Made by a program: the position numbers and the translations under genes
DNA from: Candidatus Methanophagales archaeon
GTDB taxonomy: Archaea; Halobacteriota; Syntropharchaeia; Alkanophagales; Methanospirareceae
Direction: 5' to 3'
NCBI GenBank assembly: GCA_030621535.1
Contig: JAUXHM010000013.1
Coordinates: forward strand, 1-13,157
Length of the DNA stretch: 13,157 bases
Notes under the pieces: model-generated
Told to the model about the DNA's origin: nothing
The model's input: only the letters and a program-made list of their open reading frames with translations
Databases searched by the model: none
In this document: positions 1 through 7,208 of the stretch, in pieces
Numbering within the stretch: the first letter of the stretch is position 1
Layout of the letters: each line of letters opens with the position of its first letter

Positions 1-630
1 TCTGACGGTGATAAGATTTTAGATGTCGGCTGCGGTGCAGGAGTCTTATCAATTCCGCTTTCGAGACGATTTGACGTGACGAGTCTGGACTTCTCATCAA
101 AAATGGTTTTGCAGTTGAAGACACGAAAGGAAGACATGAAGAGCGAGTTGGAGATAATCAATGCCGATGCGCACCGGCTTACGTTTAAGGACAACAGTTT
201 TGATGTCGTGGTTTGCCGATTCTCTGTCTGGCCTTTACATGACCCACAGCAGGCAATCGCGGAAATGGCACGGGTAACGAGGCGTAAAATAATTATTATG
301 GAAGGCGATTGGCATAATACGAAGATAACGCTGTGGCATAAGTTGTTTGGCAGACCGGTCTACAAGGTTCACTTCCTTTTGTACCGGCTCAGTACCGGAA
401 GGGACCCGAACAAGTAATTTAAAGAGATGAAGAAATATCATAACAGCAGCACCACCTTTGAACTCATAAAAGGATGGTTTGAGAGTTGCGGTATTGAAAT
501 AAGCGAGGTGGATTACGCGTTTAAAGAGCGAGTATCAACGAAAAAATCGAAGTTGTTACGCGCTATCACGGGATTTGAGGAAGATATGTTCATTTTGATG
601 GGTGCGGTAATGAAGAACAAGAAAAAATAA
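1..630 (+). pseudogene. SAM-dependent methyltransferase, 5' end outside window, interrupted by in-frame TAA
   Basis: Class I (Rossmann-fold) SAM-dependent methyltransferase; the substrate cannot be told. The frame is open from base 1, so the gene starts upstream. The SAM-binding motif I (LDVGCGAG) is at visible residues 7-14. Motif II/III-like segments follow, including an acidic residue after strand 2 (SLDFS) and the NSFDVVVCRFSVWPLHDP stretch typical of the UbiE/Methyltransf_11 group. A TAA at 415-417 stops the frame after DPNK. The same frame reopens at once and reads FKEMKKYHNSSTTFELIKGW through to a second stop at 628-630; this tail looks like the normal C-terminal end of such an enzyme (FESCGIEI, then a hydrophobic FILMGAVM strand). 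A tyrosine codon changed to TAA would explain it. The piece from 427 could start at its own ATG, but I think it is the broken C-terminus. Nonsense mutation and sequencing error cannot be separated here. Confidence 0.7.
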
Positions 631-638
631 ATTATAGT

Positions 639-723
639 CACAGATTAACACAGATGATGAAAATCAACACGGTTAAACTAAAATAAATCTGCGTAAATCA
701 GTGTAAATCTGTGTCTTAAATAG
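639..723. repeat. imperfect inverted-repeat element, copy A
   Basis: The left arm (639-655, CACAGATTAACACAGAT) and right arm (about 687-713) are imperfect inverted repeats built from 'aaatc(t/c)gtgt'-like units around an AT-rich centre. The right end (701-725) is identical over 25 nt to 2441-2465, so this is a dispersed element. It is noncoding and lies between two broken genes. Function is unknown; it could fold as a hairpin in RNA. Confidence 0.7.
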
Positions 724-763
724 AACTTAGGGGGTTATACGTTATATACAATGAAGAAAAAGC

Positions 764-1020
764 ATGAGGTACGAGATTTTTTTTGTTGGTACGTACCTCA
801 TCAATGCGTATCCCGACCCATGGGATTTTGTCGTTGATAAGTATGATATAATCCTAAAATCAACCTGGCGTTCACAAAAGCGGCTTTAGAACGTTGCGGC
901 TGTGAGATACTACGCACAGATACTTCGATAAAGACGAAGATAGATGGCTTTATAAGCAAATTCTGTGGTGGGCAGTACGGAGGGCATGATTATTTCATGG
1001 TGTGTGCGGAGAAGAGGTAA
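764..1020 (+). pseudogene. frameshifted fragment, methyltransferase-like C-terminus
   Basis: Two short frames join into one protein-like sequence. From ATG 764 the frame reads MRYEIFFVGTYLINAYPDPW and then DFVVDKYDIIL, and stops at 887-889. The frame opening at 847 reads NLAFTKAALERCGCEILRTD and ends with a GGHDYFMVCAEKR tail at the stop 1018-1020. The switch falls around 850-865. The second half resembles the last third of class I methyltransferases (helix with ERCGCEI, terminal strand YFMV) and parallels the C-terminus of the broken methyltransferase just upstream, so it may be the remains of a tandem paralogue. The first half is not recognised. No SAM-binding motif is present, so this is not a functional enzyme. 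A perfect 10-bp inverted repeat (764-773 with 792-801) overlaps the apparent start, so that start may not be real. Confidence 0.4.
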
Positions 1021-1026
1021 AAAAAG

Positions 1027-1503
1027 ATGAGAAAAGGGAGCATGGAAGAGAGCAGCCCCTGGATGAATGGAAACATCGAGAATTTTAATAACTGGTTCGG
1101 AGCGAAGTTCTGGGATAAAGAAACCTTCACAAGTCGGGAAAATATACGTGCCAGATCATTGCATTTTGTTGATCAGCATAACGATCTCAGTGCTTGGAAG
1201 AAGAAAGATAAAGAATTAAAACAGATTGCACCCGTTAGATTACTAAAAAATGCTATGGGAATCAATTTGGATAAATTACCATTGACTGATGGGAAGATAC
1301 ACTTCATCAGAAAAGTCGATAATAAAGCGGGGATCAATGTCCTGAACGAGGTATTTGAAGTGGGCAAGGCGTTCATCAGTGAATACGTCTGGGCTACTAT
1401 CTGCCTGGGAAAGCGGAAAATGGGGGTTTATTATCGAGCACAAGATTGGAATGCTCCAGCATTAATAAAAGAATTTGAGTACGATGTAATGACCCTAACT
1501 TGA
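1027..1503 (+). pseudogene. DDE integrase-type transposase, C-terminal remnant
   Basis: This is the C-terminal part of an rve/DDE-type transposase (IS481/IS3-like integrase core). Near the start it has the SPWMNGNIENFN motif, which in this superfamily carries the catalytic glutamate of the DDE triad (E18 here). An Arg/Lys-rich middle and a beta-rich tail (about residues 90-150) resemble the C-terminal domain of such transposases. The first two acidic residues and any N-terminal HTH are missing. An in-frame stop at 1018-1020 lies directly upstream, so the N-terminal part has been lost and not merely misannotated. The remnant abuts the methyltransferase-like fragment, suggesting a junction near 1021-1045. 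It cannot be active alone. I see no clear terminal inverted repeats belonging to it. Confidence 0.75.
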
Positions 1504-1546
1504 CAAATAAGAGTAACCTATGTATTGAGCCCTTCCAGATAAGGAA

Positions 1547-2338
1547 ATGGACTTAGTCGAGATAAGCATTGCTGCGGCAATATTCACCCTGAAACTAACC
1601 CTTTTTATCTACATTGTTTTGTTCGTGGCGAATATAGCATGTAAAAGGGAAAAGATATTGCGATTGTGCATCATATTCAATCCTTTGGTGCGATGGGGGA
1701 AGTTACCAGAATGTTGTGCATTCTATTTCTTGCCGTTTGGTGTGCCATAGGACTAATAGAAACGATGATGGGGGTCATCTATGGAAGAACAAGGCTTTCA
1801 AAATCTCTACAGGAGAGATACCCCAAGGGGAATTATAGATTTGGTGTTCCCACCCCCAAAAATTTGGAGGATTTTAAACAAGAGCTGAAAGAAGCATCTA
1901 AGGACAGCTTTGGGACATTGATGAAGATACTGAAAATTCTTGCTCCTGTGATATTTATACTTTATGTCATAATAAACTGCGAGGCGGTAATGAGTCATGT
2001 AAACGAGAGTTTACGTCCAATAGCGAGGATATTCCCCGTAGAAGCAGAGGCATTGCCAATTACAATAACATCGGCATTTAACCTCATCGTTGCGCTCAGT
2101 TTGGCACAGCAATTAATTATGGGCGGGCTGCCACTGATTGATGCGTTCATGGCGATTATCGTTGGCATGTTTCTGTTTAATTTTTTCGATTTGTTTCATT
2201 CGCTTATCCCTTATAATGTCGCTTTTTTTTGGCAGGAAATTGGGCTTACGGCTTGCATGGGCATTATTTTTAGCGATTGGTGCGAGTGAACTGGCGGTTA
2301 TTCTGATACTGTGGAGCATAAAGGTTTTTATGATGTGA
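1547..2338 (+). pseudogene. polytopic membrane protein, nucleoside-recognition (Gate) type, broken by two frame changes
   Basis: Three overlapping frames make one membrane protein of about 260 residues. The first (from ATG 1547) has a transmembrane helix (IYIVLFVANIA) and the typical LVRWGKLPEC turn. The reading then moves to another frame between about 1724 and 1733 and runs through a hydrophilic loop, two or three more hydrophobic segments (PVIFILYVIINC; FNLIVALSLAQQLIMGG; AIIVGMFLFNFFD) and PYNVAFF. It returns to the first frame at a run of eight T (2222-2229), continuing GRKLGLRLAWALFLAIGASE through a last helix to the stop at 2336-2338. Removing one T restores NVAFFGRKLGLRL, which fits the conserved C-terminal region of archaeal nucleoside-recognition domain proteins (PF07670) as I know them. 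Transported substrate unknown. This is probably a pseudogene; two indel errors are the alternative. Confidence 0.55.
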
Positions 2339-2362
2339 GAACAAAATAGAAAATCAATTATT

Positions 2363-2463
2363 GACACGGATTAACGCAGATTAACACAGACAAAGGATAA
2401 AAATCAAGAATGTTAACGTTAAATGAGTCCGTGCAAATCCGTGTAAATCTGTGTCTTAAATAG
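2363..2463. repeat. imperfect inverted-repeat element, copy B
   Basis: Same family as the element at 639-723. The left arm (2363-2390) carries tandem 'cgga/cagattaac' units and the right arm (about 2427-2453) their imperfect inverse. Positions 2441-2465 match 701-725 exactly over 25 nt. It sits between the broken membrane protein and the cdc48 promoter region, so it is part of the upstream region of cdc48, perhaps in the terminator position of the gene before it. Confidence 0.7.
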
Positions 2464-2470
2464 AATGGAA

Positions 2471-2483
2471 TTATATTTTATAT
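2471..2483 (+). promoter_or_regulatory. probable TATA box for cdc48
   Basis: TTATATTTTATAT is an A/T block in a TATA-box-like position 20-40 nt before the cdc48 start codons. It directly follows repeat copy B. A similar TTATACGTTATAT lies after repeat copy A at 736-748. No BRE can be assigned with confidence. Confidence 0.4.
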
Positions 2484-2502
2484 GCAATAAAAAAGGCGAG
2501 GG

Positions 2503-4722
2503 GTGAAAATGGCGATGAAAGACCGAGATGACGAGGGAAAAGATAAATCAGTGACATTGAAGGTAGCAGAAGCGTATCACCGAGATGCGGGCAGAGGAAT
2601 AGCAAGAATAGACGCGGAAACAATGCGTAAACTTGGTGTTGTAAGTGGAGATGTGATAGAAATAGAAGGCAAGAGTATTGCTACTGCTATTGTATGGCCC
2701 GGGTATTCCCCTGACAGCAATAAATCAATCATACGCATAGATGGGAATATAAGGGGCAATACAGGTGTCGCCATGGATGACCGCGTGCGAGTGAAAAAGA
2801 CGACGGTGAAGGATGCAAAAAGAATTACACTTGAGCCCACACAGCCCGTGCGAATCGCGGGTGGTGAGAGATACCTGGCGAGGATACTGAAAGGACGGCC
2901 AATTACAAAGGGGCAGATTATACGGGTCGAAATGCTTGGCAATCCCATTACTTTTGTCGTTACCAATACCGTTCCTTTAGGCACGGTAATACCGCAAATG
3001 GACACTGAGATTATGCTTCGTAAACCGAGAGAAGGAGCAGTAGTCGTTCCTCACGTGACTTACGAGGACGTTGGCGGTCTAAAGCGGGAGATAGGCATGA
3101 TAAGGGAGATGATAGAACTGCCACTGAGACATCCTGAGCTATTCGAACGATTAGGGATAGAGCCGCCGAAGGGCGTTCTCCTGCACGGACCCCCGGGAAC
3201 GGGAAAGACATTAATAGCAAAAGCAGTGGCAAGTGAAACCGACGCCAATTTCTTTTCTATTTCGGGTCCTGAGATAATGAGTAAGTTTTACGGAGAAAGT
3301 GAGAAACACCTGCGAGACATATTTGAGGAAGCGGGTAAAAATGCACCTTCTATTATTTTTATTGACGAATTGGATTCCATTGCGCCGAAGCGGGGGGAGA
3401 CGACGGGGGAAGTGGAAAGGCGAGTAGTAGCCCAGCTTCTTTCTTTGATGGACGGGCTGGAATCAAGAGGGCAAGTAGTGGTGGTCGGCGCAACAAACAG
3501 GGTAAATGCGCTGGACGAGGCGTTAAGAAGAGGCGGTCGGTTTGACCGTGAGATAGAAATAGGCATTCCGAACAGGAATGGTCGTGAAGAGGTATTGCAA
3601 GTGCATACGAGGGGAATGCCACTGGCAGAGGACGTAAGTCTAAAGGATCTCGCGGACATCACACATGGATTTGTCGGTGCTGACCTCGCTTCGTTATGTA
3701 AAGAAGCTGCGATGTACGCAATACGGAAAATACTGCCTGAGATAGACATAGAGAAGGAGATACCACCGGAAGTGATGGAAAAACTGAAGGTAACAAAAGA
3801 AGATTTCAGTGGAGCATTAAAGAACACAGAGCCTTCTGCGCTCAGGGAAGTATTTGTAGAAGTGCCGAATGTGAAGTGGGACGACATAGGCGGTTTAGAG
3901 CATGCAAAACAGGAATTAAAGGAGGTTGTGGAATGGCCGCTTAAATATCCCGGTGTTTTCTCTCGCTTAAATACCAAACCACCGAAAGGTATTCTCCTGT
4001 TTGGACCGCCGGGAACGGGAAAGACGATGCTGGTAAAAGCAGTGGCGAACGTGACCGAGGCGAATTTCATCTCGATAAAAGGGCCAGAACTGCTCTCGAA
4101 ATGGGTGGGCGAGAGCGAGAAGGCGGTTCGTGAGATTTTCAGGAAGGCGAAGCAAGCCGCACCTTGCATTATTTTTCTTGATGAATTAGATTCTATTGCA
4201 CCTGTGAGAGGCGCCGGGTTCGACTCGCACGTGACAGAGCGAGTGGTTTCGCAGTTGTTGACTGCGATGGATGGCTTGGAAGAGCTAAAAGAGGTAATTA
4301 TCATAGCGGCGACAAACCGACCTGATATGGTAGACCCCGCACTGCTGCGACCCGGCAGGCTTGACCGATTGATATACATACAACCGCCGGATGAAGAGGA
4401 GAGGAAGAAAATTTTCGAGGTTCATCTCAGAGGGAAGCCGATAGGGGAGGACGTGGATGTAGAGGAACTTGCGAAACGAACGGATGGATATGTCGGTGCA
4501 GACATAGAAGCAATCGTGAAAGAAGCGGTGATGAGTGCTTTACGTGAGTTCATCACCTCAGGAATAAGTGAAGAGCACGTGAAAGAGGCAATAAAGAACA
4601 TAGTGGTAAAGAAAGAGCATTTTGAAACGGCGATTAAGAGCGTAAGGCCAACTGTAACGCCAGAAGCGAAGGAGGAGTTCGAAGGAAAAGCGGAGGATTT
4701 CGTGAAATATGCTTACGCATAA
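2503..4722 (+). CDS. cdc48: Cdc48/VAT family double AAA+ ATPase
   Basis: ATP-driven unfoldase that extracts or unfolds protein substrates in the cytoplasm as a hexamer and can feed the 20S proteasome. Residues about 15-190 are the double-psi beta-barrel plus CDC48 domain 2 (N-domain). D1 has Walker A GPPGTGKT at 229-236, Walker B with D288-E289, pore loop KFYG and a GGRFDRE arginine-finger region. D2 has Walker A at 501-508, Walker B with D560-E561, pore loop KWVG and RPGRLDR. All catalytic residues are present and the length (739 aa) is normal. The C-terminus ends AYA, loosely fitting the HbYX proteasome-docking pattern. The open frame begins at GTG 2503, but the purine-rich GGGGTGA at 2500-2506 makes ATG 2515 (8-nt spacing) the better start; ATG 2509 would be too close. 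It appears to be transcribed alone, because downstream rps4e is separated by 121 nt of repeat sequence. Confidence 0.97.
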   Translation: MKMAMKDRDDEGKDKSVTLKVAEAYHRDAGRGIARIDAETMRKLGVVSGDVIEIEGKSIATAIVWPGYSPDSNKSIIRIDGNIRGNTGVAMDDRVRVKKTTVKDAKRITLEPTQPVRIAGGERYLARILKGRPITKGQIIRVEMLGNPITFVVTNTVPLGTVIPQMDTEIMLRKPREGAVVVPHVTYEDVGGLKREIGMIREMIELPLRHPELFERLGIEPPKGVLLHGPPGTGKTLIAKAVASETDANFFSISGPEIMSKFYGESEKHLRDIFEEAGKNAPSIIFIDELDSIAPKRGETTGEVERRVVAQLLSLMDGLESRGQVVVVGATNRVNALDEALRRGGRFDREIEIGIPNRNGREEVLQVHTRGMPLAEDVSLKDLADITHGFVGADLASLCKEAAMYAIRKILPEIDIEKEIPPEVMEKLKVTKEDFSGALKNTEPSALREVFVEVPNVKWDDIGGLEHAKQELKEVVEWPLKYPGVFSRLNTKPPKGILLFGPPGTGKTMLVKAVANVTEANFISIKGPELLSKWVGESEKAVREIFRKAKQAAPCIIFLDELDSIAPVRGAGFDSHVTERVVSQLLTAMDGLEELKEVIIIAATNRPDMVDPALLRPGRLDRLIYIQPPDEEERKKIFEVHLRGKPIGEDVDVEELAKRTDGYVGADIEAIVKEAVMSALREFITSGISEEHVKEAIKNIVVKKEHFETAIKSVRPTVTPEAKEEFEGKAEDFVKYAYA

Positions 4723-4730
4723 AACTCTCT

Positions 4731-4800
4731 TTCACAAAGAAAGTTTTATCAAAAGAAATATACACTTTCTTTAGAAAGAAAGTGTTTTCTAAAACATATT
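4731..4800. repeat. A/T-rich hairpin repeat, left copy
   Basis: Positions 4762-4785 form a perfect palindrome with 11-bp arms (ACACTTTCTTT) and a 2-nt centre. Positions 4765-4794 are exactly the reverse complement of 6197-6226 (30 nt). The rest (4731-4760) is a looser mix of 'aaagaaag/cttttgat' units that also recurs, inverted, near 6250. It could act as a hairpin terminator for cdc48, since it starts soon after the stop. As a dispersed repeat it flanks the S4e-L5 pair together with the right copy. Confidence 0.65.
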
Positions 4801-4804
4801 TAAG
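4796..4804 (+). promoter_or_regulatory. possible TATA box for rps4e-rpl5
   Basis: ATATTTAAG lies about 40 nt before the rps4e ATG, a fitting place for an archaeal TATA box with a short leader. No Shine-Dalgarno sequence is visible before the rps4e ATG. Position and composition are the only support. Confidence 0.3.
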
Positions 4805-4843
4805 AATGAATGACAATATGAAATATGTGCAGTTTAGCTAAAA

Positions 4844-5578
4844 ATGAAAAAACATCAAAAGAGGATAGCGGCACCCCGTAGCCGGCGAATAGAGAGAAAA
4901 ACAGCCTACTGGACAGTAAAACCCCGACCGGGACCACATCCCGGGGATAGAAGCGTGCCCTTGCTTTTGCTCGTAAGGGACGTGCTGAAGTTAGCGGATA
5001 ACAGTAGAGAAGCGAAAAGGGTATTGAATGAGGGCAATATCATAGTTAATGGAAGAGTGAGAAAAGACCATAAGTTCCCCGTGGGTGTTTTCGACGTGCT
5101 TTCCATTCCCGTCCTGAAAACCAATTATATCGCTCTTTTGGACGAGAAGGGGAAGTTGTCGCTGGTGAAGATGACGAAGAAAGAAGCATCCAGGAAGCTA
5201 TGCCGCGTGAACGATAAGCGAATGCTAAAAGAAGGAACGATACAATTGAACCTGCACGATGGTGGAAACATTCTTCCGGGAGAAAAGCTCGGTGAACAGA
5301 TAAAAACGCATGATTCGCTCTTGATTTCCCTTTCTGATAACAAAATACTGCAGCACTTTGCATATAAAGAGGGGAGTAAAGTAATGGTGGTAGGCGGGAA
5401 GCATTCTGCGCAGACAGGTGAAATAGAGGAGATAAGAACCGTGCGAAGTCCGGAATCAAACGTAGTAAAGATAAAACCAGCCGCCAATGGCGATGCCGAT
5501 GCAGGAAGTTTTGAGACCATAGATGATTATGTGTTCGTGGTGGGGGAGAAGAAGATAGAGGTGCCAGTGGTTAGATAA
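4844..5578 (+). CDS. rps4e: 30S ribosomal protein S4e
   Basis: Archaeal/eukaryotic-type small-subunit ribosomal protein that binds 16S rRNA. The N-terminus (MKKHQKRIAAPRSRRIERKT) and the following PRPGPHPGDRSVPLLLLVRD stretch are characteristic. Residues about 41-88 form the S4-like RNA-binding region (AKRVLNEGNIIVNGRVRKDH) and residues about 177-205 a KOW-type loop (GSKVMVVGGKHSAQTGEIEE). The length, 244 aa, is normal. There is no Shine-Dalgarno sequence before ATG 4844. In most archaea this gene sits in the spc ribosomal operon after L14 and L24 and before L5. Here L5 does follow, but cdc48 and a hairpin repeat precede it. No frame damage is seen. Confidence 0.97.
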   Translation: MKKHQKRIAAPRSRRIERKTAYWTVKPRPGPHPGDRSVPLLLLVRDVLKLADNSREAKRVLNEGNIIVNGRVRKDHKFPVGVFDVLSIPVLKTNYIALLDEKGKLSLVKMTKKEASRKLCRVNDKRMLKEGTIQLNLHDGGNILPGEKLGEQIKTHDSLLISLSDNKILQHFAYKEGSKVMVVGGKHSAQTGEIEEIRTVRSPESNVVKIKPAANGDADAGSFETIDDYVFVVGEKKIEVPVVR

Positions 5579-5635
5579 AATACTAAATCTCAAATCCGAA
5601 ATAAATACTAAACAATATCTAATACCAAAAATCAA
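5579..5635 (+). repeat. G-depleted spacer with short direct repeat between rps4e and rpl5
   Basis: These 57 nt contain only a single G on the plus strand. The 10-mer AAATACTAAA occurs at 5578-5587 and again at 5603-5612, with degenerate 'ctaaat/caaatcc' units around it. No Shine-Dalgarno sequence or convincing TATA box is visible. It is longer than the usual close junction of these two ribosomal genes and looks like an inserted low-complexity repeat. The transcript would be largely unstructured here. Confidence 0.4.
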
Positions 5636-6166
5636 ATGACCGAAACAATGGCAGCAAATCCGAATCCGATGCGGAATATAGAAGTGGAGAAAGTAGTGAT
5701 AAACATGGGTGTAGGAGAAAGCGGAGAGAAGTTAGCAAAGGCAGAGAAGCTTTTAGAACATATTACCAGCCAAAAACCGATTGAACTGCATGCAAAGAAA
5801 TCGCTACAGCCACTCAATATAAAAAAGGGCGAAGCCATTGCTTGTAAAGTCACACTGAGGAAGGACCGTGCAAAGGAGTTCCTCAAACGCTGCTTTAAAA
5901 TACAGGATAAACTTTTTGCGAGTCAATTCGATACCTACGGTAATTTCTCCTTTGGCATTGCCGAACATACGGATTTTGGCATTCGATACGACCCCAAGGT
6001 GGGAATATATGGTATGGACGTTTCGGTATCTTTAAAAAGGCCGGGGTATCGAATAAAAGAGAGAAAAATACAAAAAAGGAAGGTGCCAAGCAAGCAACGA
6101 ATAAGCAAAGAGGAAGGCATGGCATTTCTCGAAAAGGAATACGGCGTGGGAGTGGTGGAGGAGTGA
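5636..6166 (+). CDS. rpl5: 50S ribosomal protein L5
   Basis: Large-subunit protein that binds 5S rRNA and contacts the central protuberance. Residues 12-60 (MRNIEVEKVVINMGVGESGE and the following KLAKAEKLLE) are the L5 N-terminal domain. The C-terminal domain follows with the recognisable FGIAEHTDFGIRYDPKVGIYGMDVSV segment split around residues 100-130. A basic tail (RIKERKIQKRKVPSKQRI) is archaeal in style. The length, 176 aa, is normal. I use ATG 5636; ATG 5648 and 5669 are later in-frame options, and no Shine-Dalgarno sequence decides. It follows rps4e by 57 nt. The gene after it is a DUF1638 protein, not S14 or S8 as in the standard spc operon. Confidence 0.96.
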   Translation: MTETMAANPNPMRNIEVEKVVINMGVGESGEKLAKAEKLLEHITSQKPIELHAKKSLQPLNIKKGEAIACKVTLRKDRAKEFLKRCFKIQDKLFASQFDTYGNFSFGIAEHTDFGIRYDPKVGIYGMDVSVSLKRPGYRIKERKIQKRKVPSKQRISKEEGMAFLEKEYGVGVVEE

Positions 6167-6189
6167 AAAAACACGAGATTCCACAACAC

Positions 6190-6296
6190 TTTTTCTTTTT
6201 AGAAAACACTTTCTTTCTAAAGAAAGAACCTGTGCTAAGAAAGGATTTTTCTTTAGTAAAGTTTTCTTTTTTAAAGAAAAGTTTGTGCTAAAAGAA
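6190..6296. repeat. A/T-rich hairpin repeat, right copy
   Basis: Positions 6197-6226 are an exact 30-nt reverse complement of 4765-4794. Inside it, CTTTCTTT and AAAGAAAG form a hairpin, and a second one lies at about 6258-6282 around 'gttttcttt...aaagaaaagt'. The motif TGTGCTAA occurs twice (6231-6238 and 6285-6292). It is noncoding. Together with the left copy it brackets rps4e-rpl5. It could end the ribosomal transcript. Confidence 0.65.
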
Positions 6297-6312
6297 AAAC
6301 AAATACGAAATA

Positions 6313-7161
6313 ATGCACATCGGGATTATCACTTGTGAGATTTTAAGAAGAGAAATAAAAGAGGCAGTCGAAAAGACAGGCGTGGATAACATATTCTTTG
6401 TGCTGCCCGAGACCGCCAATCCCGCGATAGACGTACTAAATAGAAGAGTAAATGACAGATTTTCGCGTGTGCTGACTGAGGATGGTCGGAAACCAGAAAT
6501 AAAAGAGAAAACGATAGAAAAGATAGAAAAGGAAATCCGTGAAGGCGGTATCAGGAATTCCGTGATTATCGAAGTGATGGAGTTGCGAATGCATGATTGC
6601 CCTGATAAACTACTGGCAGAGATTGTAGAGGGGATAAAAAAAATGAGCGCCTTCGTGGATTGCGTTTTACTGGGCTACGGATTGTGTGGAAGCACAGCAA
6701 GCAAGATAGAGCGAGTAATTAGAAAAGCAAAGGTTCCCGTGGCAATACCGAGGGGCAGAAAAGAGGAAATACTGAACAATTGCATAGAGATTGCACTTGG
6801 TAGAGAAAGGGTTCAGGAATTGCTACGTGAGGAACCAGGAACGTTTTTCATGACACCTGCGGGAGCATCAATCATAAAGGAGCCACAGGTAATTTTGGAA
6901 TCCTCCATAAATATCATGGCAGGGCGGATGGACAGAAGTGCTGCTGTGGACACACGGCGAATAATAAAACTCATGAAGAACCACTACCAAAGGGTGGTGA
7001 AGATATGTTATTCCGAAGCAGATGGGAAAGACAAGGAATACTCAAAAACGGTTGAAAACTTCGCCAAGGCATTCGGGCTTGAGATACAAATCGAGCACGG
7101 GTCGTCGAAAATCATGCTTGAGGCGTTGGAAAAGACGAAATTTATAGTTTCATCAAAATAG
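6313..7161 (+). CDS. DUF1638-family protein
   Basis: Protein of unknown function; the pattern matches DUF1638 (PF07796), common in methanogens and related anaerobes. Visible hallmarks are the N-terminal ITCEIL with C8, a central LRMHDCPDKLL with C96, and the glycine-rich VDCVLLGYGLCGSTASKI with C117 and C125, followed by VPVAIPRGR. The fold is probably alpha/beta with no signal peptide or membrane segment, so it should be cytoplasmic. Four spaced cysteines and a histidine (H94) could bind a metal or cofactor; this is inference only. At 282 aa it appears complete. ATG 6313 has no Shine-Dalgarno sequence. It lies 47 nt before the polyprenyl synthase on the same strand and may be co-transcribed, although a TATTTTATAAAG block at 7168-7179 could give the synthase its own promoter. 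Confidence 0.7.
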   Translation: MHIGIITCEILRREIKEAVEKTGVDNIFFVLPETANPAIDVLNRRVNDRFSRVLTEDGRKPEIKEKTIEKIEKEIREGGIRNSVIIEVMELRMHDCPDKLLAEIVEGIKKMSAFVDCVLLGYGLCGSTASKIERVIRKAKVPVAIPRGRKEEILNNCIEIALGRERVQELLREEPGTFFMTPAGASIIKEPQVILESSINIMAGRMDRSAAVDTRRIIKLMKNHYQRVVKICYSEADGKDKEYSKTVENFAKAFGLEIQIEHGSSKIMLEALEKTKFIVSSK

Positions 7162-7208
7162 GTGGGTATTTTATAAAGCGAATCCATAGAAACTATTGAG
7201 TAGCAGAA

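Noticed and set aside
415..417. Recoded stop (selenocysteine or pyrrolysine)
   Set aside because: The codon is TAA, not TGA or TAG, and no insertion-type element is visible downstream.
427..630. Separate 67-aa gene starting at ATG 427
   Set aside because: It is in the same frame as the methyltransferase before it and reads as that enzyme's C-terminus; a single stop codon divides them.
639..2463. CRISPR array or tandem repeat array
   Set aside because: Only two full copies and one half copy of an imperfect palindrome exist, 1.7 kb and more apart; there are no regular spacers and no cas genes.
3288..4379. Long open frame (363 codons) on the minus strand inside cdc48
   Set aside because: It is the antisense shadow of the conserved AAA+ domains, is Ser/Pro/Phe-rich without domains, and lies wholly in a clear gene.
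5046..5520. Minus-strand open frames of 131 and 137 codons inside rps4e
   Set aside because: They lie antisense to a highly conserved ribosomal protein and have no ribosome-binding site or recognisable motif.
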